DNA of 64,000 bases from Microbulbifer variabilis (GCF_020524905.1 NZ_JAIVKI010000004.1:1-64000), one strand, 5' to 3'. Shown: positions 36,558 to 45,130, counted from the first letter of the stretch. A program made the numbers and translations. Notes: generated by a model from the sequence alone, not told the origin.

Positions 36558-36639
36558 ACAACGCCTTGCCCACAGGCAGCCGAAACGCAGTGTAGGCTGT
36601 CCAGCCCCGAAGGGGCGATTGTGCGGCAACTTGTTATTC
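36558..36639 (-). other. attC site
   Basis: Begins TACAACGCCTTGCCCACAGG, ends TGTGCGGCAACTTGTTATT. It has the inner motif GCAGTGTAGGCTGTCCAGCC. The core TAA is the stop codon of the gene at 36634. Confidence 0.85.
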
Positions 36640-37029
36640 ATTTGGGCTTAGAAAATAGCTAGATTTTTGCCTGTGCGTACAGGGTTGCACCAAGGGCTCA
36701 AACTGCCATTTACTCACAACTGGAACTACGCTTTTTTCTAGGAACCAGTCAAAAGAAATCTTTGCCTTATCTCTGTTTGGCTTGTTCTCAGATTCTACAA
36801 CTTTAAGATCATTGATGTGGCCCGATTTTTCTACAGTAAATTCAACCACAACATATCCCTCTACAAAGATATGCATGTAAGACGTGCCTGGAAGATATTC
36901 TCTAACCTGCTCCGGAAGCGGGTATGTTGGATTGGGAGCACTTATCTCCTTTAAACCCTCACACTTCATCTCTTGCGCAGTTGTTATTGCAGAAAAAAAT
37001 GCGAAATATAAGGTAATTAGCTTTTTCAT
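36634..37029 (-). CDS. TonB C-terminal-like secreted cassette protein
   Basis: From 37029 the protein has 131 residues with a signal peptide (MKKLITLYFAFFSAITTAQE). The mature part has NPTYPLPEQVREYLPGTS, then YVVVEFTVEKSGHINDLKVVES and a final VVSKWQFEPL, the pattern of the TonB C-terminal fold (V-x-F-x-V...G-x-V-x-x-x-x-V-x-x-S...W-x-F-x-P). It lacks a membrane anchor and Pro-rich stalk, so it is not a complete TonB. Upstream frame in the attC was excluded. Confidence 0.75.
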   Translation of the reverse strand: MKKLITLYFAFFSAITTAQEMKCEGLKEISAPNPTYPLPEQVREYLPGTSYMHIFVEGYVVVEFTVEKSGHINDLKVVESENKPNRDKAKISFDWFLEKSVVPVVSKWQFEPLVQPCTHRQKSSYFLSPNE

Positions 37030-37037
37030 AGTGATGC

Positions 37038-37137
37038 ATAACGCTGAGTGCAGCCGCATTTTTGGAGAAGCCCTTTTGTGCTATTTAAGCACAAAAGGAG
37101 CGACGGAAAAAATGTCGGCTGGCACGTATTGTTAGGC
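37038..37137 (-). other. attC site
   Basis: Begins ATAACGCTGAGTGCAGCCGC, ends GGCACGTATTGTTAGGC. The inner arms CTTTTGTGCT and AGCACAAAAG pair perfectly. GTTAGGC fits the GTTRRRY core. Confidence 0.88.
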
Positions 37138-37716
37138 ATTTTTGACTAGGTCATTATTTATTGCGTAAGTTTCAAGCTTCTCTGTTAGCTGATCTGGATC
37201 TTTATAGAATTCGGTGTCTAGTTCATCTAGATCTTTCGAAACATCATCAGAATTAGTTGCCACCTGACGTAAATATTGCTCTTTTGGGACATCCGAGTTG
37301 CCAAATACTATCTGTTTAGCTTTGCGCAATAACCTAAGTGAATTTGTTGCTTTAAGTTGAATTAGCCCTAATTCAGCATGCGTGTAGTTTTCACCAGCTG
37401 AATTGGAAAAGTACTGATCAAAGCCACCATTATAGACTTCACCACTCAGGCAATTAACCGAAAAGTATATTTTTTCTGCTTCAGACAGAGATTTAAAACC
37501 TTTACTTTCGTCATATACACGAGACACTAACTCGCTCCAAAAGAGCCTGAACGGGCATGTTTTATCAAGCTCTCTTTCCTTTTTATAATACTCCTTTGAT
37601 TTTTCCATGCTTTCTCGTATGCCATTTTTACAGGCCATACAAACACCACCCGTTCTCTCTGCTGTACTAGGAAGAACAAGCGCACCGCATTTTGTACATG
37701 GTACTTTCTCTGTCAT
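37132..37716 (-). CDS. DMP19/DUF4375-type protein with zinc ribbon, cassette gene
   Basis: 194 residues. An N-terminal ribbon CTKCGALV...CMACKNG is followed by a DMP19-like domain: LSEAEKIYFSVNCLSGEVYNGGFDQYFSNSAGE (contiguous in the protein), then HAELGLIQLKATNSLRLLRKA. The phrase GGFDQYFSNS is the hallmark of this family, named after a Neisseria protein described as a DNA mimic that blocks a repressor. The stop is the TAA of the attC core. A role as a regulator or anti-restriction mimic is a guess. Confidence 0.78.
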   Translation of the reverse strand: MTEKVPCTKCGALVLPSTAERTGGVCMACKNGIRESMEKSKEYYKKERELDKTCPFRLFWSELVSRVYDESKGFKSLSEAEKIYFSVNCLSGEVYNGGFDQYFSNSAGENYTHAELGLIQLKATNSLRLLRKAKQIVFGNSDVPKEQYLRQVATNSDDVSKDLDELDTEFYKDPDQLTEKLETYAINNDLVKNA

Positions 37717-37728
37717 TTGTACTTTTGC

Positions 37729-37831
37729 CTAACGAAAATAGATATGCGGAACCGTTAAGGAAGTTGGCAGTACCTTTGCGTAAGCAAAGGGAATGACAAC
37801 TTTTAGGTTTCCGCATCATCGGGTTGTTATT
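37729..37831 (-). other. attC site
   Basis: Begins CTAACGAAAATAGATATGCG, ends CATCATCGGGTTGTTAT. The arms ATGCGGAA and TTCCGCAT pair, as do CCTTTGC and GCAAAGG. Confidence 0.8.
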
Positions 37832-37909
37832 TGTTGCTCGTGGCATTGTGAACAAATCCACTACAAATATCTTTCTTGCTACTGTCTACCACGATTCGGA
37901 GAGAAAAAT

Positions 37910-37979
37910 TAGCAGCTCTAGGTTCGCGGCCTTGCTTCGCTTCGAAGCGGCTGCGCCGTCCGCATCAACTTCGTTATGC
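37910..37979 (-). other. Probable attC site of the first cassette (degenerate)
   Basis: It ends CATCAACTTCGTTATGCG, like an attC, and has the hairpin GCTTCGCTTCGAAGC. The R' side (about TTAGCAGCTCTAGGTTCGCG) no longer shows a clean TAACG. Confidence 0.45.
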
Positions 37980-38150
37980 GAGCGTCGCTGAAGCTTCGAA
38001 GCTTACACGAAGGTTGAACCGTTGACTATGGGCTTTCACGCCAATACTGTTTTTATATACAGCAACCCAATAATCACCTGCTATTCTTAACTGTACCCTC
38101 GCAAGACTGGAGCGAGCGACCAATAACAGTGTATTCAAAAGCAGCTGCAT
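37974..38150 (-). CDS. Possible first-cassette small protein
   Basis: A 58-residue frame MQLLLNTLLLVARSSLARVQ with AGGG seven bases before its start. Its TAA stop lies exactly in the GTTAT of the attC-like end, the same arrangement seen in eight other cassettes. N-terminal part hydrophobic, remainder basic. The support is positional; it could be a chance frame. Confidence 0.35.
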   Translation of the reverse strand: MQLLLNTLLLVARSSLARVQLRIAGDYWVAVYKNSIGVKAHSQRFNLRVSFEASATLA

Positions 38151-38254
38151 TATATCACCCTGCAACATATCCCCAGATCAAAAAACCACCAAAGACCTAA
38201 AAAATATTTACAAATCAGAGAGTTAGCTATCGCTGACATAGAAATACTCAAGTG

Positions 38255-38278
38255 GATATATTGCAGCTGCAATATATC
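38255..38278. repeat. 24-bp perfect palindrome in the attI region
   Basis: The left half is GATATATTGCAG and the right half its exact reverse complement. A related sequence GTGGATAT-GTGCAGCTGC-TTTTGATC lies 90 bases to the right. It could be an operator, part of attI, or a cruciform. Confidence 0.8.
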
Positions 38279-38380
38279 TTGTTATTTTGTTGCTTTTGAT
38301 CACAGATGTAAATCGTTCAAAATCAAGGAGTTAACTCTTATATTACCGTGGATATGTGCAGCTGCTTTTGATCTTGGTTA

Positions 38381-38408
38381 TTGACAGCACCGAAAAATAA
38401 TAAATACT
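38381..38408 (+). promoter_or_regulatory. Predicted intI promoter
   Basis: TTGACA at 38381-38386 is a perfect -35; AATACT at 38403-38408, 16 bases later, is a fair -10. The LexA box overlaps the -10. Confidence 0.6.
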
Positions 38409-38424
38409 GTATATAAAAACAGTA
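38405..38424 (+). promoter_or_regulatory. LexA (SOS) box at intI
   Basis: TACTGTATATAAAAACAGTA has the CTGT-N8-ACAG pattern and matches the enterobacterial consensus at 18 of 20 positions. It ends 13 bases before the intI start and overlaps the predicted -10. SOS control of integrases through such a box is established for class 1 and Vibrio integrons. Confidence 0.88.
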
Positions 38425-38437
38425 CAAAGAAAGCATC

Positions 38438-39497
38438 ATGGATGATATTCGCCCTAAGCTACCTTCTAAACCTGAACGTTTTATGGATATTTTACGTCAG
38501 CATATTCGCAAACAGGGACTATCGTACCGAACAGAGCAAACTTACACGCACTGGATAAAGCGATTTATTCACTTTAATCGATTGAAGCACCCTGCTGGTA
38601 TGGGCCCGGCTGAGGTGAGGAGTTTCTGACTCACCTTGCTGTTCAGGGTCTTTGCGCATCCAATACGCAAAGAGTGGCTTTGAATGCTATTGCCTATCTC
38701 TACAAGCAGTTCTTAGGCAAGGAAATCCCAGACTTGGATTTAAGCTTGCAAAGAAGCAACGACGGCTGCCTGTTGTTTATAGTCGTGAGGAAGTTGCCGC
38801 GGTTCTTAGTCATTCACAAGGAGTCTTCAGATTACAGATACAGCTAATGTATGGCTCAGGGCTCCGTAGTGCCGAACTACTATCTCTCCGAATAAAAGAT
38901 GTGGACTTTGGCAGTAATAATATTTTTGTCCGCGGCGGAAAAGGAAATAAGGATCGAACTACCCTTCTTCCGCAGGGAGTAATCCCAGATCTAGAACGTC
39001 AAGTTCAGTGTGTATCTCTCCTTCATCAACAGGACTTACTGGCCGGCTACGGTTTGGTTTACCTACCGGATGCACTCGATCGAAAATACCCTAATGCCGC
39101 CAAACAACTTGCTTGGCAATACTTGTTTCCTGCTAACACTATCAGCAAATGCCCTCGATCAGGTATCTACCGAAGACACCATATGCACTCGTCCACATTG
39201 ACGCGCCAAGTAAGTACCGCTGCGGGTAAGGCTGGAATCAACAAACCAGCACGCTGCCATGCCTTTCGGCATAGCTTTGCCACACATTTACTCGAAGCAG
39301 GTTACGATCTGCGTACTATCCAGGAATTATTGGGGCACTCTGACATCAGCACTACTGAGATTTATACCCATGTAGTAAATCGTGGTGATAAAGGGGTTTT
39401 AAGCCCATCTGATCGACTTCGTAGTATCCACAAAGTTGAGGAAACTTGCCCTGGATATTTGGCTGAGATTACTGAGCTGCAAATGCAACGTTTTTAG
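38438..39497 (+). pseudogene. intI: Integron integrase IntI, two frameshifts
   Basis: Tyrosine recombinase of the IntI type in three reading frames. Frame 1 (38438 to about 38617) gives MDDIRPKLPSKPERFMDILR and the N-terminal arm-binding part. Frame 2 (about 38618-38745) gives FLTHLAVQGLCASNTQRVAL and LYKQFLGKEIPDLD. Frame 3 (about 38747 on) gives the catalytic domain: box I GSGLRSAELLSLR, the IntI-specific patch with PRSGIYRRHHMHSS, box II HAFRHSFATHLLEAGYD, LLGHSDISTTEIYTHV. Arg, H-x-x-R, His and Tyr are all kept. Each shift equals one missing base (near GAGGTGAGG and near GGATTTAAG). Either the gene is recently dead or the assembly has two errors. Confidence 0.85.
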
Positions 39498-39525
39498 GCT
39501 GTGCTGTAATTTAAAGGATTCTGAA

Positions 39526-39543
39526 TACCGGCTTTCGCCGGTA
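39526..39543. terminator. Hairpin between intI and aroC
   Basis: TACCGGC and GCCGGTA flank the loop TTTC. It lies between two converging genes. The T-run is short (CCTTGTT), so it is a moderate terminator candidate. Confidence 0.5.
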
Positions 39544-39575
39544 CCTTGTTAGAAAGACTGTTGATTAGTGGCAAA

Positions 39576-40652
39576 TCAGCCGGGAGTCACGTCTCCATTC
39601 TGACCCCGGTGGCGTAGGGCGTGATCCACTAACACAAGTGCCATCATTGCTTCAGCAATTGGCGTTGCCCGAATACCCACACAGGGATCATGTCGACCTG
39701 TTGTAACCACCTCAATAGCATTGCCGGAGCGATCGATACTACGGCCGGGTATACGCAAGCTGGAAGTAGGTTTCAGGGCAATATGGGCAACGATATCCTG
39801 GCCACTGGAAATACCGCCGAGGATGCCACCGGCGTTATTGGAGAGGAAACCCTCCTCAGGAGTAATTTCATCGCGGTGTTCGGTGCCCTTTTGTTCCACA
39901 CAGCCAAAGCCAGCTCCGATTTCCACCCCTTTTACCGCGTTGATGCTCATCAGACCGTGAGCCAGATCTGCATCCAGGCGATCAAAAATCGGTTCGCCCA
40001 GTCCGGCGGGGACGCCGCTGGCATGTACCGAGATGCGCGCGCCGATGGAGTTACCCTCTTTGATCAAAGCCTGCATATAGGCTTCCATTTCGGGTACCCG
40101 TTCGGCATCCGGGCAAAAGAATGGGTTCTGGCCGACTTGATCCCAGTCCAGTTTTTGCACCTTAATCGGTCCCAATTGGGACAGGTAACCGCGCACTTCG
40201 ATACCGTATTTCTGTTTTAACCATTTTTTGGCAATGGCCCCGGCCGCAACACGCATGGCAGTCTCCCGTGCTGAAGAGCGGCCGCCACCGCGGTAGTCAC
40301 GGATACCGTATTTTTGCCAGTAGGTGTAATCGGCGTGCGCCGGGCGTACCTGCTCGGCAATATTGCCATAGTCCTTGGAGCGCTGATCGGTATTTTCAAT
40401 CAACAGGCCGATGGGTGTACCGGTGGTTTTTCCTTCAAACACACCAGAGAGAATTTTCACCTGGTCCAGTTCACGGCGCTGGGTGGTATAGCGGGAAGTA
40501 CCTGGCTTTCGGCGATCCAACTCCAACTGGATCTCTTCCTCACTGATTTCCAACCCTGGGGGGCAGCCATCAACAATACAACCCAAGGCTGGGCCATGAC
40601 TTTCGCCAAAGGTGGTGACGCAGAACAGCTTGCCAAAGGTATTGCCCGACAT
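39576..40652 (-). CDS. aroC: Chorismate synthase
   Basis: AroC makes chorismate from EPSP, using reduced FMN, the last step of the shikimate pathway. Motifs are the N-terminal [33 protein letters not shown] (GESHG), [23 protein letters not shown], and [23 protein letters not shown]. Length 358 is standard. It forms the right boundary of the integron and is followed upstream by prmB, a conserved pair. Confidence 0.97.
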   Translation of the reverse strand: MSGNTFGKLFCVTTFGESHGPALGCIVDGCPPGLEISEEEIQLELDRRKPGTSRYTTQRRELDQVKILSGVFEGKTTGTPIGLLIENTDQRSKDYGNIAEQVRPAHADYTYWQKYGIRDYRGGGRSSARETAMRVAAGAIAKKWLKQKYGIEVRGYLSQLGPIKVQKLDWDQVGQNPFFCPDAERVPEMEAYMQALIKEGNSIGARISVHASGVPAGLGEPIFDRLDADLAHGLMSINAVKGVEIGAGFGCVEQKGTEHRDEITPEEGFLSNNAGGILGGISSGQDIVAHIALKPTSSLRIPGRSIDRSGNAIEVVTTGRHDPCVGIRATPIAEAMMALVLVDHALRHRGQNGDVTPG

Positions 40653-40789
40653 ATGCGACCTTTCCAGATAACAGTTGGTGAATTAACAGCGGTTGGCTTT
40701 GCGGAGAACGGTGCATTATAAAGGATCTAGTTGCCGCGCGCGGAGTTCATGGCAAAAAGCACAATTGCTGCAGGTATGTGTCCCTAATA

Positions 40790-40817
40790 GAAAGCCCGGC
40801 AATAGCATTTGCCGGGC
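40790..40817 (-). terminator. Terminator after prmB
   Basis: GCCCGGC and GCCGGGC form a seven-pair stem around a ten-base loop. On the minus strand TTTCTATT follows. It lies 13 bases past the prmB stop, so prmB and aroC are probably transcribed separately. Confidence 0.7.
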
Positions 40818-40829
40818 ACACAAAAAGAA

Positions 40830-41753
40830 TTACCCTTTTTCAAAGTGGCTTTGGTAAGCGAGCAACTCTTCGCGACTAATGACAAATACCCCATGGCCAC
40901 CGTCCTCAAACTCAGGCCACATAAATGGCACTTCCGGGAAGGCTTGCTCCAGAGCTTCCCAGCTGTTGCCCACCTCACAGACCAGCAGACCTTCCGGCTG
41001 TAGGTGATTGGCAGCCTCGCGCAACAGACGACGAGTGAAATCGAGGCCGTCTTCACCCGAACCCAGGGCAATTTCCGGCTCGGCCAGGTACTCTTTCGGC
41101 ATCTCCGCTAAATCGCGGGCATCCACATAAGGGGGATTGCAAACGATCAGCTCATAACTCATACCCTGTAAACCACTGAAAAGATCCGACTGCACGGCCC
41201 GCACACGCTCGTTGAGTTGGTGACGGTTGATATTAATCTGCGCCACCTCAATGGCACCTTCTGAAATATCGCTCAGGTCCACTCTGGCCTCAGGGAAAGC
41301 CTCTGCACAGGCGAGACCGATACAGCCACTGCCACAACAGAGGTCGAGGATTGCCAGTGGCTCTACATTGAGCCAGGGCTCGAAATTGTGGCGGATCATT
41401 TCGCCTATGGGAGAGCGTGGCACCAGCACTCGCTCATCCACATAAAAAGTCATGTCACAGAAGTGCGCTTCATTGGTCAAATAAGCCGCCGGCAAACGCT
41501 CGGTAAAGCGCCGCTCAAGGAGCGTAAGTACGTCCCGCCGCTCCTCCATGGTCAAGCGCGCATGCAGGATTTCCTGCTTGCTATAGGGCGGCAAGTACAG
41601 TGCGTGGGTGACCAGCAATACCGCCTCATCCCAGGCATTGTCTGTGCCGTGACCATACCAGAGGCCTGCTTCGCTAAAACGGCTGGCTCCCCAGCGGATA
41701 TAGTCCAAAACCGTGGTCAGCTCGTGCAGGCTGGATTCACGCCTTTCTATCAT
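40830..41753 (-). CDS. prmB: 50S ribosomal protein L3 glutamine methyltransferase
   Basis: PrmB methylates a glutamine of ribosomal protein L3. The N-terminal helical part is followed by an S-adenosylmethionine fold: ILDLCCGSGCIGLACAEAFPEARVDLSD (motif I) and the catalytic LIVCNPPYVDARDLAEMPKEY, where NPPY binds the glutamine side chain. Length 307 fits PrmB and not PrmC. The start is ATG at 41753 (MIERRESSLHELTTVLDYIRW). Confidence 0.93.
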   Translation of the reverse strand: MIERRESSLHELTTVLDYIRWGASRFSEAGLWYGHGTDNAWDEAVLLVTHALYLPPYSKQEILHARLTMEERRDVLTLLERRFTERLPAAYLTNEAHFCDMTFYVDERVLVPRSPIGEMIRHNFEPWLNVEPLAILDLCCGSGCIGLACAEAFPEARVDLSDISEGAIEVAQININRHQLNERVRAVQSDLFSGLQGMSYELIVCNPPYVDARDLAEMPKEYLAEPEIALGSGEDGLDFTRRLLREAANHLQPEGLLVCEVGNSWEALEQAFPEVPFMWPEFEDGGHGVFVISREELLAYQSHFEKG

Positions 41754-42137
41754 TGAATCTATCCTTAAGTGCTATGTATCTCATCAGGGCCTATTGTCAC
41801 TAATTGGGTAGCCTCTGTTGTGGCTATAGAAGCGCCAATCAAGGCACGAGGAGTGTAGTTTGGTTGTTCCAAATAAGCGACGAGTAACACTGAGTGGCGC
41901 TTTTATAGCTGCAACCCGAAGGGCCTAGGCCATTTTCTGCCCAACTGCATTATCGGTCGTTTATGTAGAGTGATTAGGTTTCACTCCTTTTGCCTTCCCG
42001 AGCTAACAATGGCCTCTGGCAGAGGCTATCAAATTGGTGTCAGTAGGCCCCTAGGTCCGCGCGGATCTTTACTCTCGGGTTACAAACGCTTAGGGTAGCG
42101 CACCCGCCCCTCGGGCTGAGATGTTGGAAAGAGCAGC
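41754..42137. other. Intergenic region, divergent promoters
   Basis: About 380 bases between prmB (leftwards) and folE (rightwards). No gene or clear structure beyond expected promoters was recognised. Confidence 0.4.
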
Positions 42138-42683
42138 ATGAACGAACACTACGCACGAATTATTGAAGCAATCGGCGAAGATCTGCAACGCCCCGGACTC
42201 AAAGATACTCCGAAGCGCGCCGCAAAGGCCATGGAATACCTGACCCGCGGTTATCAGCAGACCGTTAAGGAAGTGGTCAGTGACGCCCTCTTCCCCAGTG
42301 ACTGCACCGACATGGTATTGGTCAAGGATATCGAACTCTACTCCCTCTGTGAGCACCATATGCTGCCGTTTATCGGTCGCGCTCATGTGGCCTATATCCC
42401 CCAGGGCAAAGTACTGGGCCTGTCCAAGGTGGCGCGCATTGTCGATATGTACGCACGTCGCCTGCAGATTCAGGAGCAACTGACCACCCAGGTTGCCAAG
42501 ACCCTGCAAACGGTCACTAATGCTGCCGGTGTCGGCGTTATTATTGAAGCGAAGCATATGTGCATGATGATGCGCGGTGTGGAAAAGCAAAACTCCGTGA
42601 TGAAGACCTCGGCAATGCTGGGCACCTTCCGCGAGAACCAAGCCACACGCAACGAATTTCTTTCCCTGATAAGCCGCCCCTAA
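42138..42683 (+). CDS. folE: GTP cyclohydrolase I
   Basis: FolE turns GTP into dihydroneopterin triphosphate for folate. The zinc and catalytic motifs [22 protein letters not shown], then [22 protein letters not shown] and [17 protein letters not shown] are intact. Length 181 is normal for the FolE1 type. GAAAGAGC lies before the start. A CHMI-like gene follows 62 bases downstream and may be co-transcribed. Confidence 0.96.
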   Translation: MNEHYARIIEAIGEDLQRPGLKDTPKRAAKAMEYLTRGYQQTVKEVVSDALFPSDCTDMVLVKDIELYSLCEHHMLPFIGRAHVAYIPQGKVLGLSKVARIVDMYARRLQIQEQLTTQVAKTLQTVTNAAGVGVIIEAKHMCMMMRGVEKQNSVMKTSAMLGTFRENQATRNEFLSLISRP

Positions 42684-42745
42684 GGCTGCCAACCAGAACA
42701 GCGCGGCCCCTACTGGGGTCGCTCGTATTCACGGAGTGAATTACC

Positions 42746-43090
42746 ATGCCCCATCTGGTTATTGAGTACGCTAAAAATCTGGAAGAACGGATTTCTGTCG
42801 CCGCCCTGATCAGCTCGGCACAAGAGGCGATGCACAGCTCCGGCTTATTCGCCTCGCACACCATTAAGACCCGCGCCAAGGCCTATGAGCAGTTTATAGC
42901 CGGTGAACATGGCGATAGTTTTATCCACGCTGAAATTCGTCTGCTGGCAGGCCGCAATAAGCGGGAGCGGGAAGCGCTGAGTTCCGCGGTATTTAACTGC
43001 CTGTGCCAGTTTGCCGATGGAGTGCCGGCAGTATCGGTGGAAGTACGTGAAATGGATCCCAGCTGTTACTCCAAACGTGTACCTTTCTAG
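42746..43090 (+). CDS. 5-carboxymethyl-2-hydroxymuconate isomerase-like protein
   Basis: 114 residues starting MPHLVIEYAKNLEE. Pro2 at the start is the catalytic base of the CHMI (tautomerase superfamily) fold, and the pattern HAEIRLLAGRNKREREALSSAVF fits the family. CHMI acts in homoprotocatechuate breakdown, but no other gene of that pathway is nearby, so the natural substrate here is open. Confidence 0.85.
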   Translation: MPHLVIEYAKNLEERISVAALISSAQEAMHSSGLFASHTIKTRAKAYEQFIAGEHGDSFIHAEIRLLAGRNKREREALSSAVFNCLCQFADGVPAVSVEVREMDPSCYSKRVPF

Positions 43091-43102
43091 GGCCTGCTAA
43101 CA

Positions 43103-43972
43103 CTAGGCAGCCTCACCACGCAGGAAAGGCCCAAACCATTCGGCTATAGCCTCGGCGCCCTCCTCCATATGCAGGTGGTGGCCGCCGGGTATCTCCCTGA
43201 CCTCGATATTTTTATAACCCTCCAACACCGGACGCAGCCGCTCGATCATGTTGGCAATCCCCTCCTCCGCCAATACCAGATGCACCGGCATGCTGAGGCG
43301 CGACAGGAAAGCACGCACCTGCGCCTCATTCAATTTGGCTGAGGACGCGGCCATCAGGCGCGGGTCATTGCTCCAGGTGTAGCCGCCCTCGATCGGCAGG
43401 GTTCCCCGCTCGGCCAAAGCGCGCGCCGCCCATTCACAAAGGGGGAACATGCCGTTCATGCGCGCTTCTACCGCTTTTTCAAAAGTGGGGTAGACCTTTG
43501 CTCTGCGCTGACTGTAGCGGGTGCGCTGGGCGATGGCCTTGGCAAGAATATCCGGTGCCTCGCTATCTTTCGTTGCTGGCGGTACCAGTCCATCAATCAG
43601 GGCCAGGCGCTTGATGCGCTTGGGAAAAGCCCCGGCGGTTATCACACTGGCAATAGCACCGCGGGAGTGAGCCAACAAGGAGAAGTTGCGCCAGCCCAGG
43701 GCCTCGGAGACTCCAATAATGTCCTCAGCCTCCTCCCAAATATTGTAATTGGCATGAGGAGAACGATGGTAGCTGCGCCCATGGCCGGCCATATCCACGG
43801 CGACCAAGTTAATACCCTCAAGCAGTGGTGCCAAACGGTCAAAGCTGGCGCAATTATCCAACCAGCCATGCAGCGCTAATACCGGCTCCCCTGAGCCATC
43901 CCCCCACTGCCTCGCGGCAATAGTCTTACTGTCGAATTCCAGGCTGATTTCGTGGGGGGCGGCTTGCTTCAT
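43103..43972 (-). CDS. Alpha/beta hydrolase
   Basis: About 289 residues from 43972 (MKQAAPHEISLEFDSKTIAA). It shows the oxyanion-side motif LALHGWLDNCASFDRLAPLL, a nucleophile elbow LLAHSRGAIAS (Ser), VAVDMAGHGRS and a C-terminal IPGGHHLHMEEGAEAIAEWF with the histidine. This is the serine-hydrolase group near MEST/epoxide-hydrolase-like proteins; substrate unknown. An upstream extension without a ribosome site was not accepted. Confidence 0.8.
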   Translation of the reverse strand: MKQAAPHEISLEFDSKTIAARQWGDGSGEPVLALHGWLDNCASFDRLAPLLEGINLVAVDMAGHGRSYHRSPHANYNIWEEAEDIIGVSEALGWRNFSLLAHSRGAIASVITAGAFPKRIKRLALIDGLVPPATKDSEAPDILAKAIAQRTRYSQRRAKVYPTFEKAVEARMNGMFPLCEWAARALAERGTLPIEGGYTWSNDPRLMAASSAKLNEAQVRAFLSRLSMPVHLVLAEEGIANMIERLRPVLEGYKNIEVREIPGGHHLHMEEGAEAIAEWFGPFLRGEAA

Positions 43973-44115
43973 GCGCGCTGATTCCAGGATAAAACTAAGA
44001 ATTAAGAGACGGATGGTGCAGGCCCTAAGTCCTGCGGGCAATGACAGTTAACGCCAGCCATGTGGGGATTTGAGTGCAATAGGCTGAGCGAGAGAGAAAC
44101 CGGCATGGAAAACAG

Positions 44116-44574
44116 CTAGCCGGCGTGCTGTAACCACTGCAGTTCGGCACAACCATTGGCCCACACTTCTGAACTCACGCAAGCGAGACTGGAAGTGCCC
44201 ATGGGGTGTTGGTTGCCGCTGCCGCAGAGGTCATTCAGCAAACTGCCCACCAGCGGCTGGTGACTTACCAGGAGGAGGGGGAAGCTATCGGCCAGCTGCT
44301 CTTGTAGCCTGTCGAGCAACTGCTGAGGATCGGTATCGCCAATCAACAGAGGCTCGGTGACAACCGGCAGCCCCAGATGTGCGGAGACAATATCAGCGGT
44401 TTGCTGGGTGCGCACAAATGGACTCGCCCAGATGGCGCGTACCGAGGACAACTCCTCAGCACGCTCTTTGCATACCTGCGCCACCTGCTTTCGGCCGCGC
44501 TCAGTAAGCGCGCGGGCAGCATCGTTACCGTACATGGGCTCGGCCTTACCGTGGCGCAGGATAAACAGATCCAT
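44116..44574 (-). CDS. sixA: Phosphohistidine phosphatase SixA
   Basis: From 44574 the protein (MDLFILRHGKAEPM) has 152 residues. The RHG motif with the catalytic histidine is at residues 7-9, and LLVSHQPLVGSLLNDL carries the second histidine. SixA removes phosphate from phosphohistidine in PTS-type proteins. It lies 19 bases after a DUF4389 gene on the same strand, and that gene follows gpsA, so the three may form an operon. Confidence 0.88.
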   Translation of the reverse strand: MDLFILRHGKAEPMYGNDAARALTERGRKQVAQVCKERAEELSSVRAIWASPFVRTQQTADIVSAHLGLPVVTEPLLIGDTDPQQLLDRLQEQLADSFPLLLVSHQPLVGSLLNDLCGSGNQHPMGTSSLACVSSEVWANGCAELQWLQHAG

Positions 44575-44593
44575 TGATTTTGCCTCAACCGGT

Positions 44594-45118
44594 TTAGTGT
44601 TTGCTGCCGCGCTCGTCGGACTCACCCTTTTGATCATTAAAGGACGTTGAAGATTCTTCCGCGCCCTCTTCTACCAACTCGGGTTTATCATCATCGCTGC
44701 CCAGGATAATCGCCTCCTCGGCCTCTTCTTCCTTTTTCGGCTCGGGCTCAGTTTTTTTCTCAGCCTCGACATCATCCTCAGAAGCCACAACCTCTGCATT
44801 AACCTCTTGCGCCCCCTCGTAACCGGACAGATCATCCACCTCGGACTCCGGCCATTCGGCAAAGGGGAAAGGTTTTTCCTCAGAGTTATAAATCAGAAAC
44901 TGTACGGCCTGGTAGATATAAGAGGCGAGCTGATCACCGAAGCGGCGCAAATTGTCATTGGCGCTGCCACCGGTAATCGAAAACAGGAACTGCAGCACAA
45001 CCACCGCCAGCAGTACCCAACTGGCAATCTGTAGGCAGATTCCGAACAGTATCATGTAGATCAGCCGCACCCACTGATTCCCGGAACTCAGGTTGCGCTT
45101 TAAATCATCATTTTTCAT
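44594..45118 (-). CDS. DUF4389 membrane protein
   Basis: 174 residues. The conserved N-terminal half WVRLIYMILFGICLQIASWVLLAVVVLQFLFSI has one long or two short membrane segments, followed by ANDNLRRFGDQLASYIYQAVQFLIYNSEEKPFPFAEWP, the DUF4389 signature. The C-terminal half is highly acidic and likely unstructured (rich in Glu and Asp). Function unknown. Confidence 0.85.
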   Translation of the reverse strand: MKNDDLKRNLSSGNQWVRLIYMILFGICLQIASWVLLAVVVLQFLFSITGGSANDNLRRFGDQLASYIYQAVQFLIYNSEEKPFPFAEWPESEVDDLSGYEGAQEVNAEVVASEDDVEAEKKTEPEPKKEEEAEEAIILGSDDDKPELVEEGAEESSTSFNDQKGESDERGSKH

Positions 45119-45130
45119 AAGAGGCTTCCA

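Larger units (their letters stand above)
38151..38437. promoter_or_regulatory. attI / integrase promoter region
   Basis: This is the stretch between the first cassette and intI where attI and the cassette promoter should lie. No clean GTTRRRY core or Pc promoter could be fixed by eye. It contains a perfect 24-bp palindrome, a partial second copy of its half (GTGGATATGTGCAGCTGC at 38348), the intI promoter and a LexA box. Confidence 0.55.

Noticed and set aside
25700..37831. Regularly spaced repeats that might suggest a CRISPR array
   Set aside because: The repeats are 60-140 bp, imperfect and palindromic, and each interval holds a gene on the same strand. They fit attC sites next to an integron integrase. 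No cas gene is present.
38151..38437. A cassette promoter (Pc) reading left from the attI region
   Set aside because: No -35/-10 pair of acceptable quality was found on the minus strand by eye, so none is annotated.
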